From Sipunculus nudus (Eukaryota > Annelida > Sipuncula > Golfingiida > Sipunculidae), in the NCBI GenBank assembly GCA_026874595.1, contig CM049311.1:32135176-32199175 (forward strand): a stretch of 64,000 nt of DNA. The letters run 5' to 3'. Shown piece by piece: positions 1 to 13,062 of the stretch. Under the pieces are notes generated by a model. That model ran no database searches and was not told the origin of the DNA. It was given only the letters and a program-made list of their open reading frames with translations. Numbering within the stretch: position 1 is the stretch's first letter; each line of letters opens with the position of its first letter. A program made the translations under genes and the position numbers.

Positions 1-357
1 GGAGGATTTTGTCCATATTAGCGAGTTATCCTGTTAAGAGGAGTTTTGCATATTGCTTCAAATCGTCATTGAATGTTTCTGATATCCTATGTTTTTATTA
101 AATGTACGCCTAATTTAAAGAGGCTACATAAATTCGATTTCAATCATTTTCAAAATAGGTTAAATATGCACTTGCAATTTATAAACTATAAGTATTTAAA
201 AAGAAGAAAGACAAATATACATATTGACATTGCACTTACTGTAATAAGACCCTTCGAATAATACAAAAATAATTGCTTTTATAAAGGAGAATGTCTCATA
301 ATATCCGTCAATTAAGGCTAAAGCATTATGAAACAGACCTCCCGCCGGAGACTTTAC

Positions 358-1104
358 CTGGCACGTGTAGCATGGTGGAGCCCGCTCCGTGATACCACCG
401 AGGAAGTTCAGGGCTCATGGTTACCAGCAGCACATATATCATCAGCGCGAACAACCCGGCCAGCAGCATGTAGTAAATAAGATAAAACAGGCCGATCTTA
501 CCTACAAAACAGTCAATCAAACCATCAACAACATGCTCATCTTATGACTGATATGATAAAACACAGAGGCTTACTAATTATGCAATCTAATATCTATAGC
601 ACATGTTCTCCATTATAAAGACTATATTATAAATTTACTTATAGAAAATAAAAAATCCCATGCATATGTCATAGTATCAATCCAACGTAAATTACGTTTT
701 ACACTATACCAAAAATAAATAAATAAATAAATAAAAAATGCATGCTGGGTTTTATATTACCCAGAAAATGCATTATGAATACAAACGTTGACCTTAGTTA
801 ATGATTAATTTCACTACAATTATAAAAATGCAGCAGACCTCTTTAAACTGCTTTTTGGTGACATCATTCTCAAATTAAAGCAACCTTATCTATTTACACC
901 TATACGTTAATTAAGTTCGTGATAGCTTAGGAATATTTATTTCAGGCAAGTCATTGTTACCCCAGCTTCCCCTATCCCTGCCACAAAACTGCCGAGTAGT
1001 AGGATCCCACATGGCGTCCTTTATCCGACTCCCCATCCTCTTGGGTTTGGCGGGCTCCCCCGGCTCTGTCACCTCATATTTCCCTCTTCGGCTCATGTCC
1101 ACTG
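358..1104 (-). CDS. Na+/K+-transporting ATPase beta subunit, N-terminal part (two exons; gene continues off the left edge)
   Basis: Two minus-strand exons join cleanly. The first (1104 to 961) follows an acceptor (ttttag) and ends TGG-G at a GT donor. The second (501 to 358) starts after tttgtag and ends CCA-G before gtaaag. Joined, they give the family's hallmark order: a cytoplasmic N-terminus (from M at 1096, MSRRGKYEV), the W-D/N-x-x-T-x-x-F-x-G-R block, G-S-W-G-K-I-G-L-F-Y, then a single hydrophobic membrane span (YLIYYMLLAGLFALMIYVLL) and the start of the extracellular part. In this family the beta subunit is a type II single-pass glycoprotein that folds and delivers the catalytic alpha subunit to the plasma membrane. 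The disulfide-rich ectodomain lies in exons left of base 1. The first exon may carry the true start codon or be preceded by another exon; this cannot be decided here. Seen: motif order and splice sites. Inferred: isoform. Confidence 0.85.
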
Positions 1105-1767
1105 CTAAAATAATAGAAAAAAAATAACAGTACTCATGCAGACAGAGAGATCTACCTCATATACATCAGAAGGGATACATTTTTTGTAGTACTAAGCAAA
1201 TGCAATACTCAGTTGTATGATGAGACAAAAAAAAATGTTTGGGTATGTGGGTTGGTAGACCACGAAGTGAACCTCCATTTGTTGTGAGATAAATGTCAGA
1301 TAAAAAAAAAACTTCCATTACATAATAGTGTAATAATACTATGATTTCGTATATTCCCAGGAAACATGTGGGTTTACCAATTGTTTAAGATAACCTCATA
1401 CAATACATCTATAAGATATCGAAACAGAGAATAGTGTCTATTGCCGACGGCATATTGACCGTTCTTCCGGTGGGTTCGGTCCGCGGGACTTCGGCCGGGA
1501 TTGTGAGGGTCGGTTTTTCATAGACGGGATTTACTTGCATATAGTGTTTTGATAGAGAGCGCTACGATAGACCCTTCGCGAAATAATTTGTCTCTCTTCA
1601 TGATTTATGGGGAAAATGGCCCGCTTAAGACACATTTTGCATCGTTCCCGACAGTAAAAGACCATAACGAGCATTTCCAAGACATGGCAACAGCTGTGCG
1701 ATTGAATGTCGCTGCCGTCAATTATAATATAGGTTCCTACGAAAAATAAGAATCAAAAGTACAGGTA
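1105..1767. other. Non-coding DNA between the ATPase beta exon and the nested transposons
   Basis: Mostly AT-rich. A GC-richer patch at about 1441-1530 stands out but contains no recognisable gene. A short open frame at 1549-1749 has no recognisable motif. An upstream 5' exon or promoter of the ATPase beta gene could lie here, but none was identified. Confidence 0.4.
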
Positions 1768-1811
1768 CATCCTTACGGAAGCGTATTTCTGCCACCATCA
1801 GGTTATTTATT

Positions 1812-2000
1812 TCGTACGTACGACATACTATCTCGTACGTACGACATATTATCTCGTATGTACGACATACTATCTCGTACGTATGACACACTATCACGTA
1901 CGTACGACATACTTTCTCGTACGTGCGACATATTATCTCGTGCGAACGACATATTATCTCGTACGTACGCAATATTATCTCGTACGTACGACATAATAAA
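1812..2000 (+). repeat. Left subterminal array: nine 21-bp repeats with palindromic core TCGTACGTACGA
   Basis: A TCGTACG-type core recurs every 21 bp from 1812. The 12-bp core is a perfect palindrome and the rest is an AT-rich spacer (cata.tatc). Individual copies carry one or two substitutions. The same repeat in opposite orientation forms the other end of the element at 6628-6756. Confidence 0.85.
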
Positions 2001-3959
2001 TCTTACGGATATGATTCATAGACTAGACAACATGCCAACAGATATATGTATAAGCATTATGTATATGTTAAATAATGTATGTTTTCACATTAACTATATA
2101 TACAACATCTCCACCTCCTTGCAAACCGCTGGACCACCGTTGAAACAACACACACACTCACATATATCTATTTATTTATAGTATATATTTAAATGCTATT
2201 CGATTCACTTTTTTTGTGTGTCCAGGTTTCTGTAATATTTCAAACAAGCAAAATATACATCAAATCGTTGTCTGACAGTCATATACAGAACTCTCATTTT
2301 AAGACAGGTGAATAAATAATGTTAGCAGTATATGATGCTATATAATAGTGAGCCTGTCATAATGTTAGTAAGAAACAATTCTTGCCATTGCCAAACTGAA
2401 ACTATTTTTTGGAGAAAGAAGGATTAATACAAGAGGTATACAGCTCCCAAATAGCCTGATTATAGGTTTCTAATATTCTGAACTGATCTTTCTTAAAACT
2501 AGATTTATACATAACGCATCGTGTAGTTGATATTTTAAACTATTTAAAGCATATACAGCCATTGCTATGATTGGTGGGAAGCTGAACAGACAACAGTACA
2601 TTAAATGGGATACGTATATTTTTATTAACTAAATTATAAAAAAATATTGAAAACTATCACTCATGGACGTGCGATTAATCTGTGACAGAAGAATACGAAA
2701 TTCTAAAATAAGTCTGATCCTCATATGTCAGGCTGAAGTGGTGGTAAAATCTACACCTCAGATTTGTCTCATTTGCGGATTGGTATAAGATCTTGTATGT
2801 GGTACATGTACGTGTAACTCGCCCTTCTGTAGACGGCATGAAGTTCAAGCACTTAAATTCGTTTCATAATATACAGAGTTGGGTCCAAAAGTAATTGTAA
2901 TTAAAGTAATTGTAATTACAATTACTTTTTCAAGTAACTGTACTTGTATTAAATCGATCACTTTTTGAAATCATGAAAATTAATTGTACTTGTAATCGAT
3001 TACTTTTGAAAAGTAATTGTTTGAACAATTACTTTTCAATTACTTCAAGTTCTGTTGTTATATTTGACTCAGGAATAATACCATCAAATTCTCCATGTTA
3101 TTGAAACATAACTCTCTGCCAACATGTAGTGCTGAACAGCTCACATTGAGTTCAATTGGTTGTTGGTGAGACTACGAACTTTGAAGAGCTATTATAAAAA
3201 CAGATCTGCTCATGGATCTGCTCTTACTGCTATGCAGTGAAGCATTTTTAACCTGCTAATCTGAATAATCAAACATGGATAAAGACACCCGGTCTGTGGT
3301 GTGAGACCATTTCACCAGACACACAGCTACTGGTCAGTCGTCTCTCAAGGCCATGTGCTAGCACTATCACACACTCTACAGCTTCTCGAAGTCTGCAACA
3401 TCAAACTTGCTCATATATTTGGAGGTAAGCTTTCACAATTTATGTCTTTCATATTCACTGAGGGGCTTCGTTGGTAGCTTATTATTTGGAAGAGAAATAT
3501 AGCAGCGTTTTTACCGCCATTGTATTGATCGGTTTTCTGAAATGCATAAATGGTGTATACTTTCGAAATAACAAATGTATAGTGGCATGGACTAGGGCAC
3601 TATATATGTAATTGCATTATTGAATTGAACTGGTAGCATTAAGGTATTATATCATTCTAATTTATTATGTATGGTATATATCAGGGATAGGGTAAAATGT
3701 GAGTGATATACAATTACAGCATTTAATGTGATGGTACTGTTATTGTTAAAGATAAAAAAAATCGTTTATAGTTTCATATAGTCTTAATTAGTGATTCCCC
3801 AATGCACAGGGTTGCTCATCATGCAGCCAAACTTTACTCTGTTATTATGAGGCTCAGTTTAATGGGCAAAAATGAGGTAATAGTAGTAAGTGAGAGTAAT
3901 ACACTATTACAGCTTTTTAAAGTTATTGACATAAACCAAAATATATTAGCTGAAATAAT

Positions 3960-4059
3960 CAGGGCCTCCGAGAGGATTCTTTTAAGGCGCTACATAAACG
4001 TTGCCGGGCCCCTGCCCCCTCCAAGCACTATTTTTATTATTATTAATATTATTATATAT

Positions 4060-4130
<71 letters not shown>

Positions 4131-4880
4131 TTCACCAGGCCGGGGCCACCTTTGACCCCCCCCCCCCCCCCAACCTGGAAGCGATCAGTCTGGATTAAAA
4201 GCAGTATAGCCCTTAAAAACAAATTAAACATATTCCATATTTTATGTATTTAGGTCCAACTTCCCCACAAAACTTTGGCCGGCCCGAGCCTTTGAACGGT
4301 CCCGCATGATTAAAGTCATACAAAAAGATACACACAAACCAAAAAAAGTTGTCAATTAAAGTAATTTTTAGACTGATAAATCCTTTGGCCTCCCAAGGCC
4401 ACCTCACATCCCCCTGATTGAAACCATGTAACATACAACCAAATGAAATATACATAGTCCCCGGGCCCATGCAATACAACTTCTTGGTGGCCCGGGCCCA
4501 ACAGACCTCCCTGATTCAAAACGTATAAGTTATTGCAAAAAAGAAATTCTTCCTTATTTTCAGTTACAAGCTTTTTATTGGGCAATATATTAACTATAGG
4601 GTCCCCTTTAACAACTGGTCCCACTTTATATATACACGTTAAAAATATAATGTTCATGCATTGCATAGGGTCCTTTGAAAATCCTGGTCGGCCGGGCCCT
4701 TTCTTTGCATTCCGGAATCCGGATTAAGAACAATATGTCACTTAAATAAATAATTTAGATAAGTCTTTTTATGCCTTCTTTGAAATTTTTCGTCAGCCAG
4801 GCCCCTTTTCGGTTCACGGGGCCCCGGTACGATGTACCGGCTGACCCCCCCCCCCCCCCCCCCCCCCCTCGGAGGCCCTG
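3960..4880. mobile_element. 921-bp non-autonomous hAT-like element with perfect 8-bp target duplication
   Basis: The ends are perfect 13-bp inverted repeats, CAGGGCCTCCGAG and CTCGGAGGCCCTG. The element is flanked by an exact 8-bp direct repeat GAAATAAT at 3952-3959 and 4881-4888. An 8-bp duplication and CAGGG termini are the established signature of hAT transposons. It carries an (AT)n microsatellite, a poly-C run at 4156-4170 and another at 4843-4868. It has no coding capacity. It sits inside the 2874-6560 element and is therefore the youngest of the three. Confidence 0.9.
4053..4127. repeat. (AT)n microsatellite
   Basis: About 75 bp of nearly pure AT dinucleotide inside the 921-bp hAT-like element. 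Confidence 0.95.
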
Positions 4881-5293
4881 GAAATAATAATCGCAACAGA
4901 AGGCAAAGTTATATTTAGAGTAAAACATGTACACTTATTTTCCGTTCCCTGTTAGGTCATTAAGCATTTAAGCAAATATTGCTTAACAGGCATTGTTCTG
5001 TTCCAGTGATCGCCTATATGATGTACCGATTGTTAAGGCAAGTCATTATAAAAATGATTACCGTTGGTGCAAATTGCATGAGAGTACTCGAACACAGTTT
5101 TCAGCTCAAGCTATCTAATTAACTCTATCTGGCTCTTGATGACTAAAACATCCATAAATATAGGGATAGATAGAGATAGTATATTATTATTTTGACACGT
5201 ACATCATATATTATAACTTCACAACAATGAACCCATATTTTTTTTTTACAAAAGAGGGAAGAGAGAAATATTTTATTTAACTTAAAGTAATTC

Positions 5294-5298
<5 letters not shown>

Positions 5299-5371
<73 letters not shown>
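5299..5371. repeat. (AT)n microsatellite
   Basis: About 73 bp of nearly pure AT dinucleotide ending in a short CA run, inside the 2874-6560 element. Confidence 0.95.
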
Positions 5372-5378
<7 letters not shown>

Positions 5379-5659
5379 ACATATAATTTGTTTTTGTCAG
5401 AAGACTTGTGTTTGTATATTATTAATTATCCAGGCTTTGATGGATTTTTTCCACAACACTCAATATAACTACTTAACACTTTGACAATAAATTATATTGC
5501 TCGAGTTCATTCTAGACAGTGTTGAGAATGGAGAGTCATATTTACATAAAAGTCATTTAAACAGTCATATTTTTAGGATAGTTGTTAATTTAGATGACCA
5601 TTCAATCGTTTGATAATTAATGCTTAATTTTAATAACTTGAAAATACCCTTGCTACGCT

Positions 5660-6170
5660 ATTTAACAGATAGTATTGTAATGTAATATTTTTGTAATAAT
5701 TAAGTGATTTAAAAAATGTCCCATTCCAAATTATTTTGTTATTAAGTTAAGTAATATAGAAATAAATGTCACTTAAAGGAATAGGTGAGAAACTGTGTCG
5801 ATAGTAAATTAGAAATAGCAATAGCAATATAATAACAGTGAAACTAACAGTAATATTTATATAACAAATATAACCACTATTACTGTACTAAACGAACAGT
5901 AATATTTATATAACAAATATAACCACTATTTTACAGATAGTATTGTAATGTAATATTTTTGTAATAATTAAGTAAATTAAAAAAATTCCCATTACAAATT
6001 ATTTTGTTATTAAGTTAAGTAATATAGAAATAAATGTCACTTAAAGGAATAGATGAGAAACTGTGTCGATAGTAAATTAGAAATACCAATAGCAATATAA
6101 TACAATATTTAACAGTGAAACTAACAGTAATATTTATATAACAAATTGAACTAAACCCAACCCTGATGAG
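5660..6170 (+). repeat. Two-copy tandem duplication, period about 268 bp
   Basis: The segment beginning cagatagtattgtaatg at 5666 recurs at 5934. The match continues through aagtaatatagaaataaatg and gagaaactgtgtcgatag with few differences. Non-coding and inside the hAT-like element. Confidence 0.85.
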
Positions 6171-6627
6171 TATGTTCACATATTTTTTTTCAGACTAAAC
6201 ATCCAGGAATCAGCATGGGCTGCAGGGAACCATCTACACTGAACAAATATGTAAAACTGTGTAATGCTCAAATTGTATAGAAAGCATTCACCACTGTATG
6301 ATACTTTTTTTTATCAGATTTTGATATGTTTGTTTATTGGAAATAAACAATGTAATACAAAGTTTTTTGTTGTAACTATCACAATGTAAATACCTTGAAA
6401 GCACAGAGGTAATTGTAAACGTAATTTCAATTACTTTAAAAGGTATTTGTAATTGTAATCGATTACATTTTTGAAAATGCAATAGTAATTGTAATCGATT
6501 ATATTTAAAAGTAATTGTATTTGTAATCGATTATTTTGAAAGTATTTGGACGCAACCCTGTTGCTTATACATATATCAGTTGGCCTGTTGTGTATTCTGT
6601 GAATCAGGTGCGTAAGATTGATTATGT

Positions 6628-6756
6628 CGTACGTACGAGAAAATATGTCGTACGTACGAGATACTATGTCGTACCTACGAGAAAGTATGTCGTACGTACG
6701 AGATAATATGTCGACGGGACTCGTACGTACGAGATACTATGTCGTACGTACGAGAT
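6628..6756 (-). repeat. Right subterminal array: about six 21-bp repeats, inverted relative to the left array
   Basis: Reverse-complement copies of the 21-bp GTACGTAC repeat. One unit is disrupted by a short extra segment (gtcgacgggac) near 6710. It is shorter than the left array (about 6 versus 9 units), so the arms have changed copy number independently. Confidence 0.8.
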
Positions 6757-6809
6757 AAATAATTTGTTTTTCTTTTACCAGGTAGCAGCAATACGCTTCC
6801 GTACATCCT

Positions 6810-9800
6810 ATATATAATGTTCGAGGATTCTACAAAGTCTTAAACTAAGATTGTCGTGCAATGTTTATCTGCTTAAAATTAGCAGGGCAAAGGATATTTA
6901 CTCTTCTTCACAAGTCTAATTGCAGGTTTGTAAAGACTTAATTTAAAAGGTTAATTTATTATAAATATTTACAGAGAAGAATTTTAATGGTGAAACAACT
7001 AAAGTACATTAAGCCTTATTTTGCTATGAAAAGTTTAATTAGTTAAATTTTGAGGGGGGAAATGGTTATATAGTTATATAGGATACAAGTTTACTGGGCC
7101 TTTTTTTCAACAAGGGAAATTTACACCTACCTCACACAATATTTAAGAGACGGAATTATTTTAAAATATGGGAAATCAGTTTATATAGTCCAATATATCA
7201 CCTTCATTTTCGGCGAAGAATACTCACGAGCTAAACAGCCTAAGTTTACAACTGCTGATTCTATAACGTCATGCAACATTTAAAAAAAAAAATGTGACCA
7301 GCTATGTAGATCTACAACAACAGGTGGCTGCTCAATCGAGGTGACCTGTCGGGTTACTGAGAAGAGTCTAAAACTGCAAAAGCAGTGACACAAAAATGAA
7401 GATTTATTTCTTGTCCAATTAGGTTGTCACTTGCATGTCCAGCTATCTAGGAAATTATTGAAAAAAAAAAAATAAACACTTTTGAGAAAATTATGTCAAG
7501 GTGGTCACAGGTTGGTGGAACATGGTTTCCAAGACATGCTTTAAAAGATAACCATAGATCTATACAAGTACTGATAAGGTAGACCTGGAATCGATTCAAT
7601 TGTCGATTCTTAACCTTCGGCTTCGATTCCATTTTCGATTCAGTTATTCCTTAAATGGTAAATTTCAGAAGTTTTTTTTTTAAATAAAGGTAAAATAAAA
7701 AGGCTAATATTTTACCAAATTTAAGAAAAGTAATAGGAAAAATATAGCTCTCAGTCTCATTCTGTTTCACGCCAATTTTGTTTCAATACGATTACGTGTG
7801 GAGCAGTCCATCGGCGAACGTTTAAACTAGATCTGTAGGAGGAACACACGATAAAATTGTGTACTCGGTCATATTTACAGCACGCAGAAGGCTTTTTGGT
7901 GGTAATTGCAAAATTTGTACATTAATTGAAATGAATTAATATTAATATTGGATGCAATATTGACAATGACAATATGTTACACCCCAAATTTTACCAACAT
8001 TTCTGAAGGTTCATTTTTAACACCAGTCTGTGTGTACCGTGCGATGTGTTAGGAGAAAGACAGAGCGCCATGCCCAAAGTACGCTAAACTGAGCAGAAAA
8101 CTAGCTGTGCTGTGGGAATTTTTACTTTTGTTACTGTTACTGTTAGTGTTAGGCATAGTCCCTAGACTAAGTCCTCACCGCCTCAGTTCACCGTTCCGCG
8201 ATCACATGATCAAAGAGAGGACACGTCTCACGGTCTAGATTAATGTAACATATTTCTAGAACATTTCGCTGAAGTTTTACAGCGTAATGTAAAATATTTT
8301 GAAAAAGGTCATGTATATATAATATGTTGTACATTTAATAACCTTACCTGGCCGTTGATTTAGGAAGAATTTACACTTGCTGTCAAGATACACCAAGCAG
8401 AATACGCGAAAGCGCCTAGCCTCGTTGCTGATTGGGGATCTTACCGTAAATTAATGCTTTCTCTCCAGAGAACAGCAGGGCTACACTTCTCACAGAGTAC
8501 TTCTTTACCCTATTTTTTTAACGTGTATTTAGCTGCCAAAATATATTGTAATGAATGCAGGAAGTATCAGCCTATACCAGCCTGGAGGTGAGTAACAGTT
8601 CAAATACATTTAACCAAACTGCATTTTCCGCGGTTAAATACGAAGTCATACGAAAATATCCGAATTTCCAAATTAGCGCGCCATCTGACGGACAGATTTT
8701 CTTTTAATATACATCGATCATCCCGGTAGAGTGCAGCACCAAGCGGACCCGGGGGGGGGGGGGGGGGGCTATTTTTAGTAAAACAAAAACCAACAAACCA
8801 TGGTATTATTCTATAGAAAACAGAATGGAATCAAACGGTTGCGTGGATTAGAGCCCCTCGTACTCTAGTGAAGGTGGGGAGGGAACTTCATATTACACTT
8901 TGGAAAATGAATTCAGTTTGCCAGGTTAAAAGAAATAACGGAATATCAGATCGTATGTGGTTAATATTTTATTCAAAAATAATTACCGGTGTAATAAAAT
9001 ATTTCTTGGGGGGGGGGGGGGGGTACTTTGAACATATGCAATGTTGTATTTAATGTTCAATAATTCGTCTGGGTAGACTATAGGTTGCACTTAACATCTT
9101 TTTATACATATAAAAAGACAAAATCACTTAAACTGTTCTTCAGACAACCTCAAGAAACTTTGAAATAATGCATTTGTTTATCGACTTTTAAATAATCCAA
9201 AAACTACAGAGAAAAACAGCATGTACACTTATAAACACCTGGCAGCTATTGCCTCTGTGAATGGAATGTATTTGGAGGATGACTTCTATGACAGGTGCCA
9301 AAACATGTAGACTTCAAGCATTTAAAAAATAAATAACAAATAAAACATTCCTGGATATGAACAAATTGAGATTTTAAAACATAATACAGTTTACTAACCA
9401 ATTCAATGTTTATTTTCGAACAAATCAATGTTGAGCATTTTAACTACATATTCAACAGTTAGTAACCAAATATCAAACATTTGCAGGGCTTAATGTGAAC
9501 AAATCTTATTTAATAAAATTTAAAACAATACAAAATTCAGTTATCAAAATATTAAAGGCTCCCGAATATGAGAACCTTGTGTTTTTAAAACATATATAGT
9601 CTATTACAGCTCACAAGCTACACAATATAAAATCTAGTTAATATTATTAATAGTGGTTTATAGTCAGATCCACCAAGAAGTGCATGTTTATTTTTATTTT
9701 TACACAAAATCAGTAAATTTAGAAAATAATAACACTTTAACGTAAATTAAACGGGTACTGAATCAGTTATTTAAAAGGAACAACACACCGTACATATTAT

Positions 9801-10225
9801 GAGTAATACGTCTGATTTAGGCCTTATATCAGAGAAATCAGTTTACTTTTTCACAAAATAGTTTACCGATCTGAAGGTTTAGAACACAATGAATGTGACA
9901 GGGTGGGTTAACACGAGTATCAGCTGGGGTAACATTGTGGTTCAGCGACCCTCCTCCGTATATATGTTCAAAGCCCCCTCCCCAGTTTACACTTTTTCTT
10001 TGCAGGCGCGGTCGCACGAGTGTATCGTTGCCCAATGCATAAACGTGTGCTGCAATATGTTCCATGTTTAAACATGTGTGTCTGGGTGTCACTGCTTGCT
10101 CAAGCATATGTATGTAAAACACACAGAGGGCCAGCTTATTCTGCAGAAAGCTTCAGCCCACACCTAATGTAAACTTTTGATGTTCAAATACAAGTGTTCC
10201 TCCATACACTGGGAAGAGTTCGCAT
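6810..10225. other. Intergenic AT-rich DNA, nothing recognised
   Basis: No splice-compatible coding series or conserved protein motif was found on either strand. Two poly-G runs (about 8751-8768 and 9009-9022) are the only notable simple repeats. These runs resemble those in the TIR elements elsewhere in the window, but no paired ends were found around them. Confidence 0.5.
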
Positions 10226-10585
10226 CTTAAATGTAGCTTTAAAGAAAGCAAAATCACCCCGTCCAGTATGTCGTCTTTACAGCTCTAACGTGCAGGGCAG
10301 TTATCATTCATGAGAATTCTAGGATTGATTGCCACGCCGAACATCTTTTTTGTATATTCTGTGCAAGGGCGTAGGGTAGGGGAGGGGGGGTGCGGTTGGT
10401 GCGTCTTAAATGAAGCTATAAAGAAAGCAAAATCACCCCGTCCAGTATGTCGTCTTTACAGCTCTAACGTGCAGGGCAGTTATCATTCATGAGAATTGTA
10501 GGATTGATTCCCACGCCGAACATCTTTTTTTGTATATTCTGTGCAAGGGCGTAGGGTAGGGGGTGCGATGGGTGCGTCCGCACCC
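10226..10585 (+). repeat. Tandem duplication, period about 180 bp
   Basis: The stretch from cttaaatg at 10226 to the gcaagggcgtaggg block near 10363 is repeated from 10405 to about 10560 with only a few substitutions. The second copy runs on into the TIR element that begins at 10544. The duplicated unit includes that element's first bases, so the duplication happened after the insertion. Confidence 0.85.
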
Positions 10586-10888
10586 CCCCCCCCCCCCGGC
10601 TCCAAGGACGATCACCATGCAAGACGATATGTACTATACACCAAATTTAAGAGATGCATGTTCTTTACATATACTTTTGTTTGCGAGACAATATTTTATA
10701 CTTTTCCACTAATAAGTTTAAAACAAAAAAAAATTATAGAATCCAGAAGTCCATTCGAGAAAAAGGTTAAACTTTGTCGGCTGCCCAGTGTTCATATTTT
10801 TCTGTTTACAGGCCTATCTATATATACTGTTGTATGCATCGCTATTAAATTCACATTGCCCTTGTCAGTAAATACACACACACACACT

Positions 10889-10949
<61 letters not shown>

Positions 10950-12138
10950 TCTGTAGTTTCACCAAACTAATCGGCGCCTTTCATATGTTTACACAGGTGC
11001 ATTTTTCCAGATGTTTGGGGTCGAATTGTGGTCGAATTAGGCTTTAGAATCACAGGTTTATAATTAAGACAATATTTCTAAGTTGCTTTCATTGTATATA
11101 TATATATTGTTCAGTATTTTTTTGCCCACCAAACCCCTTAATAACAATATAGCCTACTGTTTATATGATCGAGGGTGCAATTAAGCTTGAAATTTATTAA
11201 TTTTTAAATATTAAACTCGGAGGAACCAGCATGCCAATTTTTGGTTATTTACAGATATAATTAAATCGATAAAACTTAAAAGGATATGAACTTTCATGAC
11301 AAGTGGAAGCAGGACCGAAGGGCAACATATTTTAAACACGCATACAAGTTTGGTCCCCTTAGAATATTAAGTTTCGATATGCACGTCATTTTTTTCAGGC
11401 AGAGGTCCAGGTATATATAATGTTAAAGGTAGGGTTCAACAATCGAGCAGAAAACACCACTTGCTTGAGGACAAGTGAAAAATAAAATCTTTATAAATAC
11501 CTCACATAAAACCGGAGGTCCTTAAAATTTAGTTTGCTATTTATTCATTGATATTCTAGCTAATTTAATTACCCATTCACCAGGTATTCTGATTCGTGTG
11601 AAATCGTCTCATGAAATCCAATCATTGGAATATCCAAATTGTTATTAGATGCATGAGAAATCCAAATCATTGTGTGGTGATTGTATGCCATCGTCGGTAA
11701 ATAATAATAAAATCAATGAAAACCCTTTTTTCTTTTATAATCAAAATATAATATCACAATGGATTCAAAGGCAAAAATTATATTATTATATTGAAATTTT
11801 AGAAATAATGCGGGCGAGACCCATTCATTTTATTAAACAAGGGCATGTCGTATTAAAAAGTTGCTACTTTTAATATCGGTGAAGCAGGTCAATTTTCCGA
11901 CTCCCTCTTTACATCTATATATGAAGGAAACTGATGGAATAAAGCTGTTCCTTTATAAACACAATAAAGCATACTTGAGTATATATAAAGTAATATACTA
12001 TAATATAATATATTATATTATATATAGTCCTATATATGTATATTCATTTGTGTGCATGTTGCAAAAAACGGCCTTGGTTAATAGTCCGAATATGTGCTCA
12101 AACGCACCACCCCGTGCCAGGACCACGCTACGCCCCTG
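10544..12138. mobile_element. 1.6-kb TIR element (CARGGGCGTAG family), non-autonomous
   Basis: Left end CAAGGGCGTAGGGT and right end (reverse complement) CAGGGGCGTAGCGT are inverted repeats flanked by the direct repeat CTGTG at 10539-10543 and 12139-12143. A 5-bp duplication with CAG termini is compatible with some hAT-type families; the assignment is an inference. It contains a poly-C run and a (CA)n(TA)n microsatellite and no recognisable transposase. Confidence 0.6.
10873..10947. repeat. Compound (CA)n(TA)n microsatellite
   Basis: A CA run (10873-10903) passes directly into a TA run (10904-10947) within the 1.6-kb TIR element. Confidence 0.95.
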
Positions 12139-12143
12139 CTGTG

Positions 12144-13062
12144 GTTAGTTAATGTCCGAATAGGTGAAATGAATGTGGATACATTGTGGTAAAATGAGAA
12201 TTTATAAGAAAAAGAGACACTTCATATTTCCATATTCCAAAAGGTTGACCTGATTCAAAAATCAGTATTCTGAATACGCTAAAGAATTAGGCCTATATAT
12301 ATATATTGTGGTTCCCTTTTGACCAAGATTAGTAATTTTGTGACCAGAATAATTTACCTTCTATCATTCTAAGGCTATTTGTGCAACATGATGTTTAGCG
12401 TTGGTTAGAAGTCTGTATTTGACGAAATGTACTGATAAAACTATGCTAAGTTAGTGCTAACGCTTCTTTAGCGTTTTCAAAGTAGCCCATTGCAGCGCAG
12501 GTGTTCAAAGTAGGTACGGGTCGGGAGTAAAAACTGTGTCTAATTAAATTGAAAGTTTAAGTCAAGTGTTATGTTATTTCAAACAATGGGAAATAACTTT
12601 TATCCTGCATATGATTCAACATGAAACCATCATATACATAAGAACATGCAAACAAAAATTTGCAATATTGTCAAAATCACATAATGACAGACACAATCTT
12701 GACTCCAGGTGTAAGATTAATTTATTCTCATAGTAAATGTTTTAACCTGTCATATTTGAAATTAATTGTATGTTTAAACACTCCAATAAAATATTTACCC
12801 TTTAAATATTTAAAAAAAAATAAATGAAAAATATAGTCTCTCCGTTCCAAGTGGGTACAATACAAAAACGTCCGTTTTACCAGCCATGAATATATGTTCT
12901 ATGTAAATATAATTTTCTTTTCCCGTTTATACACACACATATACATATATACATACAATTTAAAGGCCAAGCACTCACATCCCTGGTTTGCCTGGCAGAA
13001 TCTACCCTGTTTACTCCCTGAAGACATCTGGTAATTAGCCACACCTCATTATTATCTAATAA
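12144..13062. other. Non-coding AT-rich spacer
   Basis: Nothing recognised. If the expansin pseudogene kept a signal-peptide exon it would lie here, but no convincing match to that exon was found. Confidence 0.4.

Larger units (their letters stand above)
2874..6560. mobile_element. hAT-like TIR element nested inside the outer element
   Basis: Left end CAGAGTTGGGTCCAAA (from 2874) and right end TTTGGACGCAACCCTG (to 6560) are imperfect inverted repeats beginning CAG-G-TTG, a typical hAT-type terminus. Both ends are followed internally by clusters of GTAATTGTAATCGATTAC-type motifs in subterminal position (2890-3060 and 6410-6540). The 8 bp outside each end do not match, so no target duplication is visible. 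No intact transposase was found. Confidence 0.6.
1774..6803. mobile_element. Outer TIR (foldback-like) DNA element with subterminal 21-bp tandem repeats
   Basis: The two ends are inverted copies: left TACGGAAGCGTATT (from 1774) and right AATACGCTTCCGTA (to 6803). They are followed on the inside by inverted arrays of a 21-bp palindromic repeat and then by a short shared inner flank (tacgacataat.aatctta). The element is bordered by a perfect 6-bp direct repeat CATCCT (1768-1773 and 6804-6809), as expected for a target-site duplication. No transposase reading frame is visible, so it is non-autonomous. Most of its 5 kb is other inserted elements. Superfamily not assigned. Confidence 0.75.

Noticed and set aside
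1549-1749. A 66-codon plus-strand frame after a GC-richer patch
   Set aside because: No motif, no splice partner and it lies next to a transposon end.
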